In this document: positions 38,801 to 48,389 of the stretch, one piece after another | Position numbering within the stretch: position 1 is the stretch's first letter | Layout: every line of letters starts with the position of its first letter | Source: Liquorilactobacillus satsumensis DSM 16230 = JCM 12392 | Lineage (GTDB): Bacteria > Bacillota > Bacilli > Lactobacillales > Lactobacillaceae | Length of the DNA: 64,000 nucleotides | Assembly: GCF_001435195.1 (NCBI RefSeq) | Contig: NZ_AZFQ01000054.1 | Coordinates: forward strand, 55,629 to 119,628 | Reading direction: 5' to 3' | Notes under the pieces: generated by a model | Database searches by the model: none | Told to the model about the DNA's origin: nothing | The model's input: the letters and a program-made list of their open reading frames with translations, nothing else | Program-made: the position numbers and the translations under genes

Positions 38801-39112
38801 ACCTTTAAGCTGTGCACCGGAAGTCTGATCAAAGTATTGTAAGTTTCCATCTACTTTGTTCAACCCCTTGAGCTTGTTTCCATGACTGTCGAGATAAAAC
38901 CAGGTCCCGCTGACTTCTACATATCTGCCACCAAAAATAATGGGTACATCAGGACTATTTCCAGCAAAAACGGTTTTTGTAGAATTTTCTCGTTGCTGCC
39001 GTTTGCCAATATGTTTATGCTCATGTGGCTGCTGACCGCTTCCGCGAGTCCTCCTTATTTTTGCGTGGACTTCATCAAACTGAGCTTGTGCTTCCATTTC
39101 TAATTGTTCCAT
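35885..39112 (-). CDS. GH70 glucansucrase without a signal peptide
   Basis: A 1,075-residue circularly permuted alpha-glucan synthase that should polymerise glucose from sucrose. Catalytic motifs appear in GH70 order: [16 protein letters not shown] (nucleophile Asp), HLSILEDWG (acid/base Glu), [14 protein letters not shown] (stabilising Asp), and the C-terminal [12 protein letters not shown]. The N-terminal 60-210 region has aromatic glucan-binding repeats ([31 protein letters not shown]). There is no signal peptide or anchor: the first 55 residues are charged and a stop lies directly before ATG 39112. The acceptor-site residues after HD are S-N-S. AAGGAAAGGAAG precedes the start. Product linkage (dextran-like versus mixed) cannot be settled. 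Confidence 0.92.
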   Translation of the reverse strand: MEQLEMEAQAQFDEVHAKIRRTRGSGQQPHEHKHIGKRQQRENSTKTVFAGNSPDVPIIFGGRYVEVSGTWFYLDSHGNKLKGLNKVDGNLQYFDQTSGAQLKGEFEKVGGVTYYFDKSSGNAIPYVLTVGSQKTAYQSDGTPAASGFFTAQDGHIYYFNSIGSYVTGLQTIAGATYYFDEDGYLAKDTLETVNGKSYYSDVLTGQVVELVAQTIPSQPSSAKAIAAFAAHNVAYSYTAKSFENIDGYLTADSWYRPTEILSDGQRWVKTTETDFRPLLMAWWPSKAIQADYLNYLVAQGIVQSKQQFSANDSFRVLASAAQNVQIAFEKNLMLTATANWLRQLLHNFIKTEEIWNKSSEDVSSDGLQSLQGGFLAYQNSKRTPKANSKARILGYVPSYIKNNENKGSEFLLANDIDNSNPIVQAEELNWLHYLMNFGTITANDATANFDGIRVDAVDNVDADLLQIAAEYFKNAYHVDQNDQAANAHLSILEDWGSDDPQYIFDQGANQLTMDDYVVGQMNYSLESGPEANDKMARFLQWYLINRANDSTENTAIPNYTFVRAHDSNSQDQIQKAVQAATGGEYGAFTWAQLQQGLELYYADQASTTKEYNRYNMPSAYAMLLTNKDSIPRVYYGDMYLEGGQYLANKTIYYDTIANLLKTRIKYVAGGQTMSVDSNDILTSVRFGKGAMTAADQGTAETRTEGIGVVIGNNTALELKDGAQVILHMGAAHRKQAYRAAVLTTETGVINYPTDEGAPLAYTNDAGDLIFTNQNLVVNGQTEANTSVQGYANPAVTGYLAVWVPAGASATQDARTTATTLPQADGKIFHSNAALDSNVIFEGFSNFISYPETHDENANVVIAKKTALFKALGITSFELAPQYRSSGDHTFLDATIDNGYAFTDRYDLGFGTPTKYGTVDDLRNALKALHAAGIQAIADWVPDQLYNLPTKELVTVNRTDERGNQLADSKIHRLLYVANTIGGGEYQKQYGGAFLSLLETEYPDLFTAIQASTHKPLDPSVKITSWSAKYLNGTNILGRGIGYVLRDAHNSYFFVGEDSPVAQRLLPETLIAEPAE

Positions 39113-39131
39113 CTAAAAAACTTCCTTTCCT

Positions 39132-39152
39132 TTAAGATTGATTTCATCTTAA
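39132..39152 (-). promoter_or_regulatory. Palindromic candidate operator and promoter of the glucansucrase
   Basis: TTAAGAT (39132-39138) and ATCTTAA (39146-39152) form a perfect 7-base dyad with a 7-base centre. On the minus strand it overlaps a TAAGAT box preceded, after a 17-base spacer, by TTGATG. This suggests a weak promoter that a repressor or activator could cover. Confidence 0.4.
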
Positions 39153-39194
39153 GCCCGGATTTCAAGATCATCAAACGTATGTTCGCTTTTATTT

Positions 39195-39248
39195 TAAAAA
39201 AAGTGAATACCAGCTTACCAACCCATTTTTGGCATGCTAATATTCACT
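39195..39248 (-). terminator. Terminator of the beta-glucooligosaccharide operon
   Basis: Arms AGTGAATACCAGC (39202-39214) and GCTAATATTCACT (39236-39248) with seven T following on the minus strand, about 55 bases after the stop of the MsmK-type ATPase gene. Confidence 0.85.
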
Positions 39249-39304
39249 AAATATCTGCGGTTTGATATTCAAATTAGTATTTCACTTGAATTTTCTTTTT
39301 CCTT

Positions 39305-40411
39305 CTAAAGGATGCTTTCTTTAGTTTCCGGATCAAAGAAATGTGATCTGTTCAAATCAAATCCTAATTCCACAATTTGATCAGGATCTAAATAATCACG
39401 TGCATCTACTTTAGAAACAAATTCACTGTCACCGACTTTGGTATATAAAATTGATTCCGATCCTAGTAATTCTGAAACGACTACTTTGGCTTTAACGGTT
39501 GCACTTGGGAAAGTTTCAATAAAAGCTCGTTCTGTGTGGATATGTTCAGGTCTAACTCCCAAAATGAGCTTCTTTCCTTCGTAACCTGCCTGTTTCAAAA
39601 CCTTATTAATTCCTTCTGGAACAGCAAGGTTAAAGGTCCTTGCTTCGGTCTTGACATATCCATCTTGGAGAGTTACATCGAAGAAGTTGGTGGCCGGTGC
39701 TCCAATAAAATCAGCCACAAAAACATTGACCGGTTTTTCATAGACTTCCCGCGGTGTTCCAACCTGCTGGATCTCACCATCACGCATTACAACGATTCTA
39801 TCTGCCATCGTCATTGCCTCAGTTTGATCATGAGTTACGTAGATCGTTGTTGTCTTTAGACTTCTATGCAATTTTGCAATTTCAGCGCGCATCGACACTC
39901 GTAATTTAGCATCTAAGTTGGATAAGGGTTCATCCATCAAAAAGATCGGTGCGTCCCGCACAATAGCTCTGCCCAAGGCAACTCGTTGTCGCTGTCCTCC
40001 TGATAATGCTGCTGGTTTGCGTTTTAAAAAGTCTGCTAAACCTAAGATCTGAGCAGCATTTTGCACACGTTTTTCTATTTCTACTTCACTATATTTTCTT
40101 AATTTCAATCCGAATGCCATATTATCAAAGACAGTCATATGCGGATAAAGTGCATAGTTTTGAAAAACCATTGCAATGTCGCGGTCCTTAGGTGCTTCAT
40201 CGTTTACCTTTTTTTCATCAATGTACAATCCTCCCTGAGTAATTCCTTCAAGACCCGCGATCATTCTCAATGTGGTAGATTTTCCACAACCAGAAGGTCC
40301 AACAAAAACGATGAATTCTTTATCCTTTATCTTCAAGTTAAAGTCTGTTACTGAGTACCCTTTAGCACCTACATACTTTTTTGAAATATGTTCTAATTTT
40401 ATTTCTACCAT
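39305..40411 (-). CDS. msmK: Sugar ABC transporter ATPase, MsmK/UgpC/MalK type
   Basis: A 368-residue ATPase for carbohydrate importers of the CUT1 class. Walker A is GPSGCGKST, the signature is [14 protein letters not shown], Walker B is [16 protein letters not shown], the switch is [14 protein letters not shown], and a C-terminal TOBE/MalK regulatory domain (residues 240-368) includes VRPEHI. MsmK proteins often energise several importers. It closes the locus and presumably serves the permeases at 42194-43927. AAAGGGCGTGAAAGA precedes ATG 40411. Confidence 0.93.
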   Translation of the reverse strand: MVEIKLEHISKKYVGAKGYSVTDFNLKIKDKEFIVFVGPSGCGKSTTLRMIAGLEGITQGGLYIDEKKVNDEAPKDRDIAMVFQNYALYPHMTVFDNMAFGLKLRKYSEVEIEKRVQNAAQILGLADFLKRKPAALSGGQRQRVALGRAIVRDAPIFLMDEPLSNLDAKLRVSMRAEIAKLHRSLKTTTIYVTHDQTEAMTMADRIVVMRDGEIQQVGTPREVYEKPVNVFVADFIGAPATNFFDVTLQDGYVKTEARTFNLAVPEGINKVLKQAGYEGKKLILGVRPEHIHTERAFIETFPSATVKAKVVVSELLGSESILYTKVGDSEFVSKVDARDYLDPDQIVELGFDLNRSHFFDPETKESIL

Positions 40412-40424
40412 TCTTTCACGCCCT

Positions 40425-41186
40425 TTATCTTAATTGTTCTGAATCAGAAACTAGCCTCTTAATCTCTGCAATCACTTTAACAATTGCCCGATCCCAAACA
40501 TCCCAAGTGTGGCTACCCTCAACTTCAATTAATAGGTTCTGGTATCCGTTTTGCTTAAGAAGTCTGCTGAAATCACAATTTTCTTGATAAAATTGATCCT
40601 CTCGTCCACATAGTTGCCAAATATATGGTTTTTCAGATTCACGATTACCGGCTCTAACCAAATTAAATAAATCGCTTTCAGAATTCTCCAACTTCTGCAA
40701 AGAGCCAAAAAGTGTTTGATACCACAGCTCACGTTCTTTGTTTTTCCGCCAGCTTCGAGGCATATCGAGTGCCGCTGACAAAAGGAAAGCGCTGTTGTAT
40801 ATCTCAGGATGTAGTAAAGCTGCTTGAGCGGCTCCAAACCCACCCATGGATAATCCACCAATAAAAGTCTGTTGAACATTTGCATTCAAATTAAACCACG
40901 TTCGGCATTTAACCAACAATTCTGTGCAAAGGTAGTCAAAATAGCGTTGTCCCGCTAAGTTATTTTGATAATAACTCCGCTCAGCTCGAGGCGTAATGAT
41001 TACCAGCGATTGCTGGCTTGCATAACGTTCAAGTGCAGTCTGTGTAAACCAGCTATTTTCATCATCGCCTAAGCCGTGCAATAACACCAACACTGCCATG
41101 GGTTCCTTGGGTTCATCAGGTAACAGAACATTAATGCCCGTCTTCATTTGCAAACACTTAGAATAAAAATCAATGTGTGCAAGCAT
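40425..41186 (-). CDS. Alpha/beta-hydrolase esterase (EstA/esterase D-like)
   Basis: A 253-residue serine esterase. The oxyanion region is [14 protein letters not shown], the nucleophile is in [14 protein letters not shown], and a C-terminal histidine lies in [11 protein letters not shown], as in tributyrin esterase EstA and esterase D. No signal peptide, so it is cytoplasmic. Lying between the regulator and the ATPase of a glucooligosaccharide locus, it may remove acetyl, succinyl or similar groups from imported oligosaccharides. That role is inferred. GGGAGGAATGAAAA precedes ATG 41186. Confidence 0.85.
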   Translation of the reverse strand: MLAHIDFYSKCLQMKTGINVLLPDEPKEPMAVLVLLHGLGDDENSWFTQTALERYASQQSLVIITPRAERSYYQNNLAGQRYFDYLCTELLVKCRTWFNLNANVQQTFIGGLSMGGFGAAQAALLHPEIYNSAFLLSAALDMPRSWRKNKERELWYQTLFGSLQKLENSESDLFNLVRAGNRESEKPYIWQLCGREDQFYQENCDFSRLLKQNGYQNLLIEVEGSHTWDVWDRAIVKVIAEIKRLVSDSEQLR

Positions 41187-41204
41187 TTTTCATTCCTCCC
41201 AAAA

Positions 41205-42170
41205 TTAAATTTTTAGGGAGTCCCTTCTAATCAATTTAGTTGTAACAATCTCATTTCGCGTAACATCATTTTCAATCATCTCTAAGAGAACCTCAGCTGT
41301 CTTTTTGCCCCATTGATGTTTTGAATAATCAACGGTCGCTAATTGCGGCGTCAGATATTGCCCTAAAAGATCATTATCATAACCCACGACCTTAACATCT
41401 CTTCCAGGAACAAGCTTATATTGCTTTAATCCTCTATACAAACCGAAAGCCATTTCGTCATTCAGTGCAAAAACGCCGATATCCCGACTCTTCATCTTGG
41501 CTATTTTAGCAGCTGCTTTTTCTCCACCTTCGATCGTAAAATCACACGGAATGACAACCACTGTTTGGTTATCCTTTAATTGAAATTCAGCCAAAGCTGC
41601 CTCAAGTCTTTTCTTCCCATCATAAGACGTGCTGGGCCCCGTCAAAATTGCAAATACTTCTGTCCCAGTCTCAATTAAAGCATCCACTGCTTCTTTAGCA
41701 CCCTTTTCATTGTCTAAAAGAACATGGCTGACCAAGGGCAGCTCCAACTTTCTATCCATTAATACTAACTTATTGCCTTCTTCGGCCAATTCTTTGATCA
41801 AATCATTTGGAAAAGTGGGATCGAGGATAATAGCGCCATCAACTAATCCCTGTGAAATAAAAGCTCGTGATTGTTTTCCCCCTGATGCAACAATCAATTC
41901 ATACCCGTTATTCTTCAGGACTTCTGCAACACCTGCCAACAGGTGGCCATAAAAGTAGCCGCCAAAATCTGGAACGTACATCTCAACTACTTTGGTTTTT
42001 TGCTTTTTCAAACTCCGACCTGCCAGATTCGGCGTATAGTGCAGTTCATCAGCTATTTTTAAAATCCGCGCACGTGTTTCTTTAGTGATTTTATCACTGT
42101 TATTCAGAGCATATGACACTGTTGAAATCGAGACCCCCGCTTTTTCAGCTATTTCTTTAATACCTGCCAT
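41205..42170 (-). CDS. LacI-family transcriptional regulator
   Basis: About 321 residues. The N-terminal helix-turn-helix GIKEIAEKAGVSISTVSYAL with hinge TPNLAGRSLKKQ is followed by a periplasmic-binding-like effector domain (VDGAIILDPTF, AILTGPSTSYDGKKR, VGYDNDLLGQYLTPQLATVD). The start is ATG 42170, just after GAAGAGGATATT. It is embedded in the glucooligosaccharide operon and probably binds the GAAACGTTTC palindromes at 45241-45253 and 50574-50587, releasing them when an imported sugar is bound. Confidence 0.9.
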   Translation of the reverse strand: MAGIKEIAEKAGVSISTVSYALNNSDKITKETRARILKIADELHYTPNLAGRSLKKQKTKVVEMYVPDFGGYFYGHLLAGVAEVLKNNGYELIVASGGKQSRAFISQGLVDGAIILDPTFPNDLIKELAEEGNKLVLMDRKLELPLVSHVLLDNEKGAKEAVDALIETGTEVFAILTGPSTSYDGKKRLEAALAEFQLKDNQTVVVIPCDFTIEGGEKAAAKIAKMKSRDIGVFALNDEMAFGLYRGLKQYKLVPGRDVKVVGYDNDLLGQYLTPQLATVDYSKHQWGKKTAEVLLEMIENDVTRNEIVTTKLIRRDSLKI

Positions 42171-42193
42171 AATATCCTCTTCCTCACCCATTA

Positions 42194-43024
42194 TTATTTA
42201 TCCATTTGAATGTTAAACCCTTGTAATATATATTTCTGGAAAATTATAAAAATTATTATTATAGGAATAACCATAAAAGAAGAACCAGCCATTTGCAAAC
42301 CATAATCGGAAGTATGTTGTCCCTGCAACAATTGTAACCCAACTGATAATGTATAATACTTCTGATCATTTGCAATAATCAAGGGCCACAAAAATGCGTT
42401 CCAACCGCCAATAAAGGTCAAAATTCCTTGAACCGCTAAAACCGGTTTAGAGATTGGCAAAATTAAGTGAAAAAAGATATACCATTCTCCAGCTCCATCC
42501 AGTCTAGCAGCTTCAACAATCGAGTCAGGAATATTGGACATGAACTGCCTGAAAAGAAAGATGCCAAAAGCCCCAACTAATCCTGGTAAAATAATTCCCA
42601 GCAAAGTATTCGTAAGCTGCATCTGATTAAGTATCAGGTAAACAGGGATCATTGTTACTTGCCCCGGAATCATCATGGTTGCTAACACTGCCATGAACAA
42701 AAACTTGCGCCCTTTAAAATCAAACTTAGCAAAACCATAACCCGCCATGGCGTTTAGAAACAGACCGATAAATGAAGCTGCGGTAATAATCAATGTATTT
42801 TTAACATAAATGTCAAAACTGCCATTTGTAAAAAGATTCTTATAGTTGTCAATTGTCCAATGCTGCGGCCAAAAGCTCTGCGATAATGAAATTTCTGTAC
42901 TAGTTTTGAACGATGACAAAAACATCCAAAGAAATGGAAGAATCATTAAAAAACCAAGGATCGTTAACACAACACCAATCAATACCTTAGAAATTTTACT
43001 TATATCCTGCATTCCAGTATCCAT
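42194..43024 (-). CDS. CUT1 sugar ABC permease (MalG-like)
   Basis: A 276-residue permease with six membrane segments and the EAA loop EAARLDGAGEWYIFFHLILPISKP at about residues 180-203. It pairs with the MalF-like subunit encoded upstream. GGGGGAAAACAGA precedes ATG 43024. Its gene ends 23 bases before the LacI start. The likely cargo is beta-glucooligosaccharides, judged by the GH94/GH3 genes in the locus. Confidence 0.9.
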   Translation of the reverse strand: MDTGMQDISKISKVLIGVVLTILGFLMILPFLWMFLSSFKTSTEISLSQSFWPQHWTIDNYKNLFTNGSFDIYVKNTLIITAASFIGLFLNAMAGYGFAKFDFKGRKFLFMAVLATMMIPGQVTMIPVYLILNQMQLTNTLLGIILPGLVGAFGIFLFRQFMSNIPDSIVEAARLDGAGEWYIFFHLILPISKPVLAVQGILTFIGGWNAFLWPLIIANDQKYYTLSVGLQLLQGQHTSDYGLQMAGSSFMVIPIIIIFIIFQKYILQGFNIQMDK

Positions 43025-43036
43025 TCTGTTTTCCCC

Positions 43037-43927
43037 CTATTCTCCACGCTGTTTTTCTTGTAATTTAAACTGAATTATTGTAGCAACAATGATCGCCACA
43101 AACATTACAAAGGACCCAGCAGCAGCATAGCCAAAATTGCTATTTTGAAAACCATTTTGGTAGACAAATAGGGCAACAGAATTAGTACTATTCAATGGAC
43201 CACCTTTAGTCATTACAAATGGTTCATCAAAGAACTGGAACCATGCTATCAGTGTAGTAACAGTTACAAAGAAGATTGAGAACTTAAGCGAAGGCAAGGT
43301 GATGTGGCGTGTCTGTTCCCAGTAATTTGCGCCATCAAGTTCAGCAGCTTCATATAAGGAACGTGGGACCCCTTGCAACGCAGCTAGAAAAATCAGCATA
43401 TTAAGTCCGACAGCCTTCCAGACAGCTAGAATAATCAATGATAACTTAGCAACATTGGGATCTGTCAGCCAACCGATTGGAGCAATTCCAACTTTAGCCA
43501 GCAAAGTATTGAAAAGCCCTAAACTCGGATTATAAAGATAGGTCCAGACAACTGCAACTGCCACAGTATTAGTTATTGAAGGCGTATAAAAGACTAAGCG
43601 CATCATTTTGAAGAAACTATTTCTGCCACTATTAATTAGAATTGCAATCGTTAATGAAACAATAATCACCAAAGGTACCCCTACTACAACATAAACTACT
43701 GTATTTAGAATCGATTGTAGAAATGCATTATCTTGAAACAATTGTAGATAATTTGAAAGCCCGACAAACTTGATCTGTGACCAGTCGCCCAACCCAGTAA
43801 TATCCAGACCTGTAAAACTAATCAGTAATGCGATGACAATTGGAACAAGCGAAAAAATTGCCAAAAGAAGCAGTGCGGGAAAAACAAATGTATATGGAAC
43901 AATTTTTTTTAAAAAATTACTTTGCAT
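43037..43927 (-). CDS. CUT1 sugar ABC permease (MalF-like)
   Basis: A 296-residue permease with six membrane segments and the loop EAAELDGANYWEQTRHITLPSL at about residues 200-221 that contacts the ATPase. AAGGAGGTAGTTAG precedes ATG 43927. It lies 60 bases after the lipoprotein gene and 12 before the second permease gene, as expected for one transcript. Confidence 0.9.
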   Translation of the reverse strand: MQSNFLKKIVPYTFVFPALLLLAIFSLVPIVIALLISFTGLDITGLGDWSQIKFVGLSNYLQLFQDNAFLQSILNTVVYVVVGVPLVIIVSLTIAILINSGRNSFFKMMRLVFYTPSITNTVAVAVVWTYLYNPSLGLFNTLLAKVGIAPIGWLTDPNVAKLSLIILAVWKAVGLNMLIFLAALQGVPRSLYEAAELDGANYWEQTRHITLPSLKFSIFFVTVTTLIAWFQFFDEPFVMTKGGPLNSTNSVALFVYQNGFQNSNFGYAAAGSFVMFVAIIVATIIQFKLQEKQRGE

Positions 43928-43987
43928 CTAACTACCTCCTTTACAATGAGCCTTACCGGTAACAACTGGCAAGGCAGTTTTAAGATC

Positions 43988-45223
43988 TTATTTATCAATC
44001 AACTGCTGAGTTTGTTTATTAAACTTATTCATTGCTTTTTGAATATCACTGTTTTCCAGTGCCACCGGTTCCCAAGCTTTTAAGTAGTTCTGTCCAATTT
44101 CTTCCCATTGTTTTAATAATGGCATTGATTCAGAATTATTTAATTGCCTTCTGAAGACTTGAATCTTTTCGTTCTTAAGCGCACTATCAGTCCATGCAGA
44201 TTTTAAAGTCGGCATTGAATTACTGTTTTTGTAATATGTGATTTGATTTTCACGCTTAGAAAGATATTTTAAAAGTTTAACCGCATTTGCCTTATTTTTA
44301 CTATACTGAAAGACTGCTAAATTACCGCCTCCCGTAACTGATAAATTACTTGTTTTGCCCTTAGGCAGCTCAGCAACCGCCCATTGACTATTCTTCAATC
44401 CAGCTTCTTTTTCGATAGTTGGCAGCATCCAAGGGCCGGAGATGAACATTGGAATTGGAGCTTTTCCGCCAAATGACTGCGCAATCGTCAGCTTTTGATC
44501 TTGTTTAGGTGAAAGCCCATTTTGAATAAAACTATTTAAATATTTCAATGATCCTACCATTTCTGAACTGTTGAATTGTGTTTTTCCATTGGTTACTAAT
44601 TGTGCTCCATTTTGACGTGCAAACATGAACCCAAAGGTCGGTTCGCTACTGTCGACGTTAAAGCCGTACATATTTTTGCCACGTTTTGCAAGCTTTGCAG
44701 CTACTTCATAAAGTTCACTCCAAGTCCTCGGAGCATGGTCATACCCTACACTTTGAAGAATATCTTTTCTGTAATACAAAACACGTGTTTCAACATACCA
44801 TGGAACCGCGTAATATTTACCGCCAAATTTAGTTGTCTTTTCGGAACTGCTGAAATAATTATTAGGATTTAAAGTTTTGTCATTTTTAACATATTTAGAA
44901 ATGTCCAACAACGACTTAGAACTGACAAAATTTGCCATCTGGGTCGTACCCATCAACATGATATCTGGGCCATTTTTAGATGAGGCCGCTGTCAATAATT
45001 TATCATTATATTGACTCCATGGAATACTTTGAATTTTAACTGAGATCCCTGTTTCCTTTGTAAATTTATTAATAATCGGCTTAACTGCCGTGTCTCCATC
45101 ACCTGCATACCAAAATGTTAGAGTTTTGTTGGCAGCCGCTTTATTACTGCCACACCCTGTTAAAAATAAAAATAGTGCTAAAAGACTTCCAACCAGCAGA
45201 ACCGTTCTTTTTAATTTTTTCAT
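43988..45223 (-). CDS. Sugar-binding lipoprotein of the CUT1 importer
   Basis: A 411-residue extracellular solute-binding protein of family 1. The signal peptide ends at a lipobox (LTGC, cysteine 24); mature features include TLTFWYAGDGDTAVKPI, DIMLMGTTQMANF and YYAVPWYVETRVLYYRKD. It should bind the oligosaccharide outside the cell and feed the two permeases. The gene has its own promoter and operator (45241-45286). By analogy with the Listeria innocua locus its ligand may be beta-1,2-linked glucooligosaccharides. Confidence 0.9.
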   Translation of the reverse strand: MKKLKRTVLLVGSLLALFLFLTGCGSNKAAANKTLTFWYAGDGDTAVKPIINKFTKETGISVKIQSIPWSQYNDKLLTAASSKNGPDIMLMGTTQMANFVSSKSLLDISKYVKNDKTLNPNNYFSSSEKTTKFGGKYYAVPWYVETRVLYYRKDILQSVGYDHAPRTWSELYEVAAKLAKRGKNMYGFNVDSSEPTFGFMFARQNGAQLVTNGKTQFNSSEMVGSLKYLNSFIQNGLSPKQDQKLTIAQSFGGKAPIPMFISGPWMLPTIEKEAGLKNSQWAVAELPKGKTSNLSVTGGGNLAVFQYSKNKANAVKLLKYLSKRENQITYYKNSNSMPTLKSAWTDSALKNEKIQVFRRQLNNSESMPLLKQWEEIGQNYLKAWEPVALENSDIQKAMNKFNKQTQQLIDK

Positions 45224-45240
45224 GATAAATCCCCCTTTTG

Positions 45241-45286
45241 TGAAACGTTTCTATAAGTATTATAACTTTTTTGGTAGCGATTACAA
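45241..45286 (-). promoter_or_regulatory. Promoter with LacI-type operator before the binding-protein gene
   Basis: On the minus strand TTGTAA (45286-45281), a 16-base spacer and TATAAT (45264-45259) form a promoter. Eight bases downstream lies the palindrome GAAACGTTTC (core 45242-45251), an arrangement suited to repression. The same palindrome stands at the GH3 promoter. Confidence 0.7.
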
Positions 45287-45344
45287 TACTTAAATTAAAG
45301 CATTTTAATTTATAAAAAAAGTTTTTATACTCTTTTTTTACAGG

Positions 45345-48300
45345 TTAAACCTTTTTATGAGTGAGCAGCTTTTTAACCGCAGCCACATAAATTCCAGGCC
45401 CACTGCTATACAACCTCCAGCCGCCTTTAACTGGGATTGTTCCATGTTTCAATTCACTAAACTCCTGTTGTGCTTGATAGCGATCAGAAAATGCAGCATC
45501 AGAACTTGAAAAATACGTATTTGCTTGTCTTAAAACCGCATTAGGAACCCGTTTCTTGATCCCAATCGGATTGATTTGTAACAGTGCATCCCAAGCTGCA
45601 CGTAAATCACCACATTCAATTAGAGCTTCCGCATATCTAATATGCGCATGCACATATAACAGACCGGCCTCTCTTCCAAAAAAGGCTGATTGTTCTGCCC
45701 TTTTGAAGATCTTGCTGATCCCACCTTGATATGTCGCAGGACGATCCATCAATCTCACCCCATCAGGAAAGAGTAAGTGCTCTTTAATTAAAGAAAGTGC
45801 TCTTTGCTTTTCATGTTCATTAAATACATGACTGAGAATCCCTTGTTGTAAGGGAAGTAGTCTATATTTAATCTGTGTGATTTTGTCTTCTGGATGAATG
45901 ATATAATGAATTTCATTTTTAGAATCCATGCGAATAAAGCCTGGTAAAACAGTGTCTTTCATAAAATACTTTCTAAAATCAGCATTCATCTTTTCTTTCA
46001 ATTCAAAAATTTCTTGTGAAAATTCATGGTCAAAATCTGCGGTCACTTCAGCCGTTAGTTCAAGTGTTTCAAGGGTTAACTCCTGCGTCCAAGTACTTGC
46101 CATCGTCTTTTTTTGTTCACTATTAGCAGGCTGCAGCGTATCATCCCAGTCACCATCCCCATAAGCAGAAACATAGGTTTGCGGCAAAAAATGGTTTTTC
46201 AGATACTCAACTTGCCTTTTAATATGGTCGATTAATTTTTCTTTTTTTGAAGTGAATTTTTTATCTTTCAGCGACATATACCTTAAAGACGTATTCAAGA
46301 TTGCTGTATCCTGTGAAGCTTTCAAATATTCAGCAACAACTTTCAACGGCCAGACAATAATATCTCCATGACTTTCTGCAGCAAATTGTTCGGCATATTC
46401 ATCAAACATAAACCACTGCGGCCAATTTCCATTTTCTATAAATTGATGCTCATACATCATTTTAATAATCGTCCCCACCGGTTGAGTATCTCCCAAAGCC
46501 AAGAATAGTTCCGCTGGTCCTTGAGAAACATCTCTTGTTCCCCAAGCAGCTCCGCCATATTGTTCAAGTCCATGAGGTGACAGCAGGTGCACCAAGGCAT
46601 CATGAATGTACCATTTGATGATCAATTCTGTAGGTTGCAGGTACTCAGGGAGCAGGTCTTTAGCCTGCTTTAATTCCAGCTTCCGTACAAAACTGGTAAT
46701 GAATTCTTCATTTTTACGCCGCTCATTTTCAACATCTTGCATCTTAGCAGCTTGTCCTTGCAGGCCAGTGATCACACTTAAGTTTGCACAACTTTGAAAT
46801 TCGGCTACCAGATACTCCTCCGTGCCATTTCTTTCAAGTCTGACATCCGGTGAGTCTGCACATTCATAAGATAACGCATATTGTAGATATGGAAGCTTCT
46901 CCGCTAATTTACCGGCAGGTTTAACTTTCACATGGGTTCCTTGAATCGTGACAACTGCATCTTTCCCAAGAGTTGCAAGCTCAAGTTGTGTCCTGATCTT
47001 AAGCTCATACTTTTTTTGGCGCAGCGAACTGAATTCAAGTTTCAATTGATCTGAATCTGCTGCGGCTTCACCTTTGATAAGTAAAAAATCATCTTCAAGT
47101 TTGTAAATCCAATCTGCTCCATTAAAGCTCATCGCAAAAAGTGAAGGCATTGTTAGCAAACGGTCTTCCCCGTTTATTTTAATTAAAATACGTGTCCCGC
47201 TGTTTTTGAAATAGTTTAAAGAATTGCGAACGTTAGTCGTTAAGATGTTCATATTGGTATTGCCAAAAACAGTTTGAGACTCAAAGATTCCGCACATATA
47301 CTGAGTTGTCGCCATCACAGCTGTCCCAGGTTTAGAGGTTGCTCCAGCCATCACAATATTGCCTGTCATTCGTTCCTGCCGTTTTTCTTTTGTTGGTAAG
47401 ACAATATGTCTATCTCGTTCATCGAAAAACGAGAGTAGTTCGCCTGCTTCGCTTTCTTCAACTTGCTTTTTATGTGGATAGAAATAATTAATTTCGGTAG
47501 CTGTTAAAGATTCACCCGCTAGCGGCCGCTCCATAGTATGTTGCTTGACAGAAACCTTTTCAACACGTCCTCCAAAAGAATCAGTCGCAACATATTTTTC
47601 TTTAAGTTCGTTGAGATCAAGCAAAATTGATGTATTTGCGCTCTCCCTAGAATTAACATAAGCCGCATAGAAGACCCGTGTCACTGCTTGCTTACCAATT
47701 TCAAAACTTGGTGTCCTAAGCGCCGTCAGCGTGAACTCGTACTGATAGTTGCAGGAAGGTAAATCTTTTTCGATTAAGCCCTGAGGGATATTTGTTGCTT
47801 TGTACTCAGTGCCGTAAAATTGAAAACCATCAGTCGCATAACTCGCTAGCGGTTCCAAAGAACCTTGCTGCAAATAGGGGAATTTTCCATTTTGAGATTG
47901 ATTTTGCCGCGAGCAGACAGTCACGTGTGCTTCATCTTGTACTACGTAATTATCAATATATTGTGAAGAATAGGCTTCGTTAGCGGTTACAAAGGCTTCT
48001 GCTCCTAAGCCTAAATCTTGCACATAAGTTAAATCGGCATTGCAGTTAGTTTCACTTGTTAAGTTGATTTTCCAAAACCACATACTTTCAACTAGAGTAA
48101 GCGTTACTTTATATGAAACTGCAGCGTACTTTCCTTCCCAGATTGCTGTGCGCTCGCCTACAAAAAAATCACTCTTGGATTTAGGACCTGTGAGCGCTAG
48201 AAAATTAGTGCTGCCATCTTCAGCGATTAATCTCAAATATAGATTCATCAGACTGCCATCACGCGTATTTCCTTTAACCTGGTTGATCATGGTATCTTTA

Positions 48301-48371
48301 GCTTTAATAAGCTCAATCGAACCATTATCAAGGAAACTGATCGAAATATCCTTACTCTTTATCTCATGCAT
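45345..48371 (-). CDS. GH94 glycoside phosphorylase, probably 1,2-beta-oligoglucan phosphorylase
   Basis: A 1,008-residue cytoplasmic enzyme of the GH94 phosphorylase type. After two beta-sandwich regions, the (alpha/alpha)6 domain has YGGAAWGTRDVSQGPAELF near residue 600 and the general-acid region YGDGDWDDTLQP at about 745, equivalent to GDWNDG in cellobiose phosphorylase. It lacks the DWNDG sequence of cellobiose enzymes and instead resembles the Listeria sophorooligosaccharide phosphorylase in length, and its neighbours match too. It would split terminal glucose with phosphate to give glucose 1-phosphate. GGGGGAG precedes ATG 48371. Linkage specificity is inferred from context. Confidence 0.72.
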   Translation of the reverse strand: MHEIKSKDISISFLDNGSIELIKAKDTMINQVKGNTRDGSLMNLYLRLIAEDGSTNFLALTGPKSKSDFFVGERTAIWEGKYAAVSYKVTLTLVESMWFWKINLTSETNCNADLTYVQDLGLGAEAFVTANEAYSSQYIDNYVVQDEAHVTVCSRQNQSQNGKFPYLQQGSLEPLASYATDGFQFYGTEYKATNIPQGLIEKDLPSCNYQYEFTLTALRTPSFEIGKQAVTRVFYAAYVNSRESANTSILLDLNELKEKYVATDSFGGRVEKVSVKQHTMERPLAGESLTATEINYFYPHKKQVEESEAGELLSFFDERDRHIVLPTKEKRQERMTGNIVMAGATSKPGTAVMATTQYMCGIFESQTVFGNTNMNILTTNVRNSLNYFKNSGTRILIKINGEDRLLTMPSLFAMSFNGADWIYKLEDDFLLIKGEAAADSDQLKLEFSSLRQKKYELKIRTQLELATLGKDAVVTIQGTHVKVKPAGKLAEKLPYLQYALSYECADSPDVRLERNGTEEYLVAEFQSCANLSVITGLQGQAAKMQDVENERRKNEEFITSFVRKLELKQAKDLLPEYLQPTELIIKWYIHDALVHLLSPHGLEQYGGAAWGTRDVSQGPAELFLALGDTQPVGTIIKMMYEHQFIENGNWPQWFMFDEYAEQFAAESHGDIIVWPLKVVAEYLKASQDTAILNTSLRYMSLKDKKFTSKKEKLIDHIKRQVEYLKNHFLPQTYVSAYGDGDWDDTLQPANSEQKKTMASTWTQELTLETLELTAEVTADFDHEFSQEIFELKEKMNADFRKYFMKDTVLPGFIRMDSKNEIHYIIHPEDKITQIKYRLLPLQQGILSHVFNEHEKQRALSLIKEHLLFPDGVRLMDRPATYQGGISKIFKRAEQSAFFGREAGLLYVHAHIRYAEALIECGDLRAAWDALLQINPIGIKKRVPNAVLRQANTYFSSSDAAFSDRYQAQQEFSELKHGTIPVKGGWRLYSSGPGIYVAAVKKLLTHKKV

Positions 48372-48389
48372 CTTCTGTTCTCCCCCAAC

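Noticed and set aside
39113-39194. Frameshifted signal peptide upstream of the glucansucrase
   Set aside because: An in-frame stop directly precedes the ATG, and I see no hydrophobic stretch in any minus-strand frame before the promoter-like region.
39305-40411. MsmK-type ATPase as part of the glucansucrase unit
   Set aside because: A strong terminator (39195-39248) separates the two, and the glucansucrase has its own promoter-like sequence.
45345-48371. Large protein as a cellobiose phosphorylase or cyclic beta-1,2-glucan synthase
   Set aside because: It is too long and lacks the DWNDG-type site for the first, and has no glycosyltransferase or membrane part for the second.
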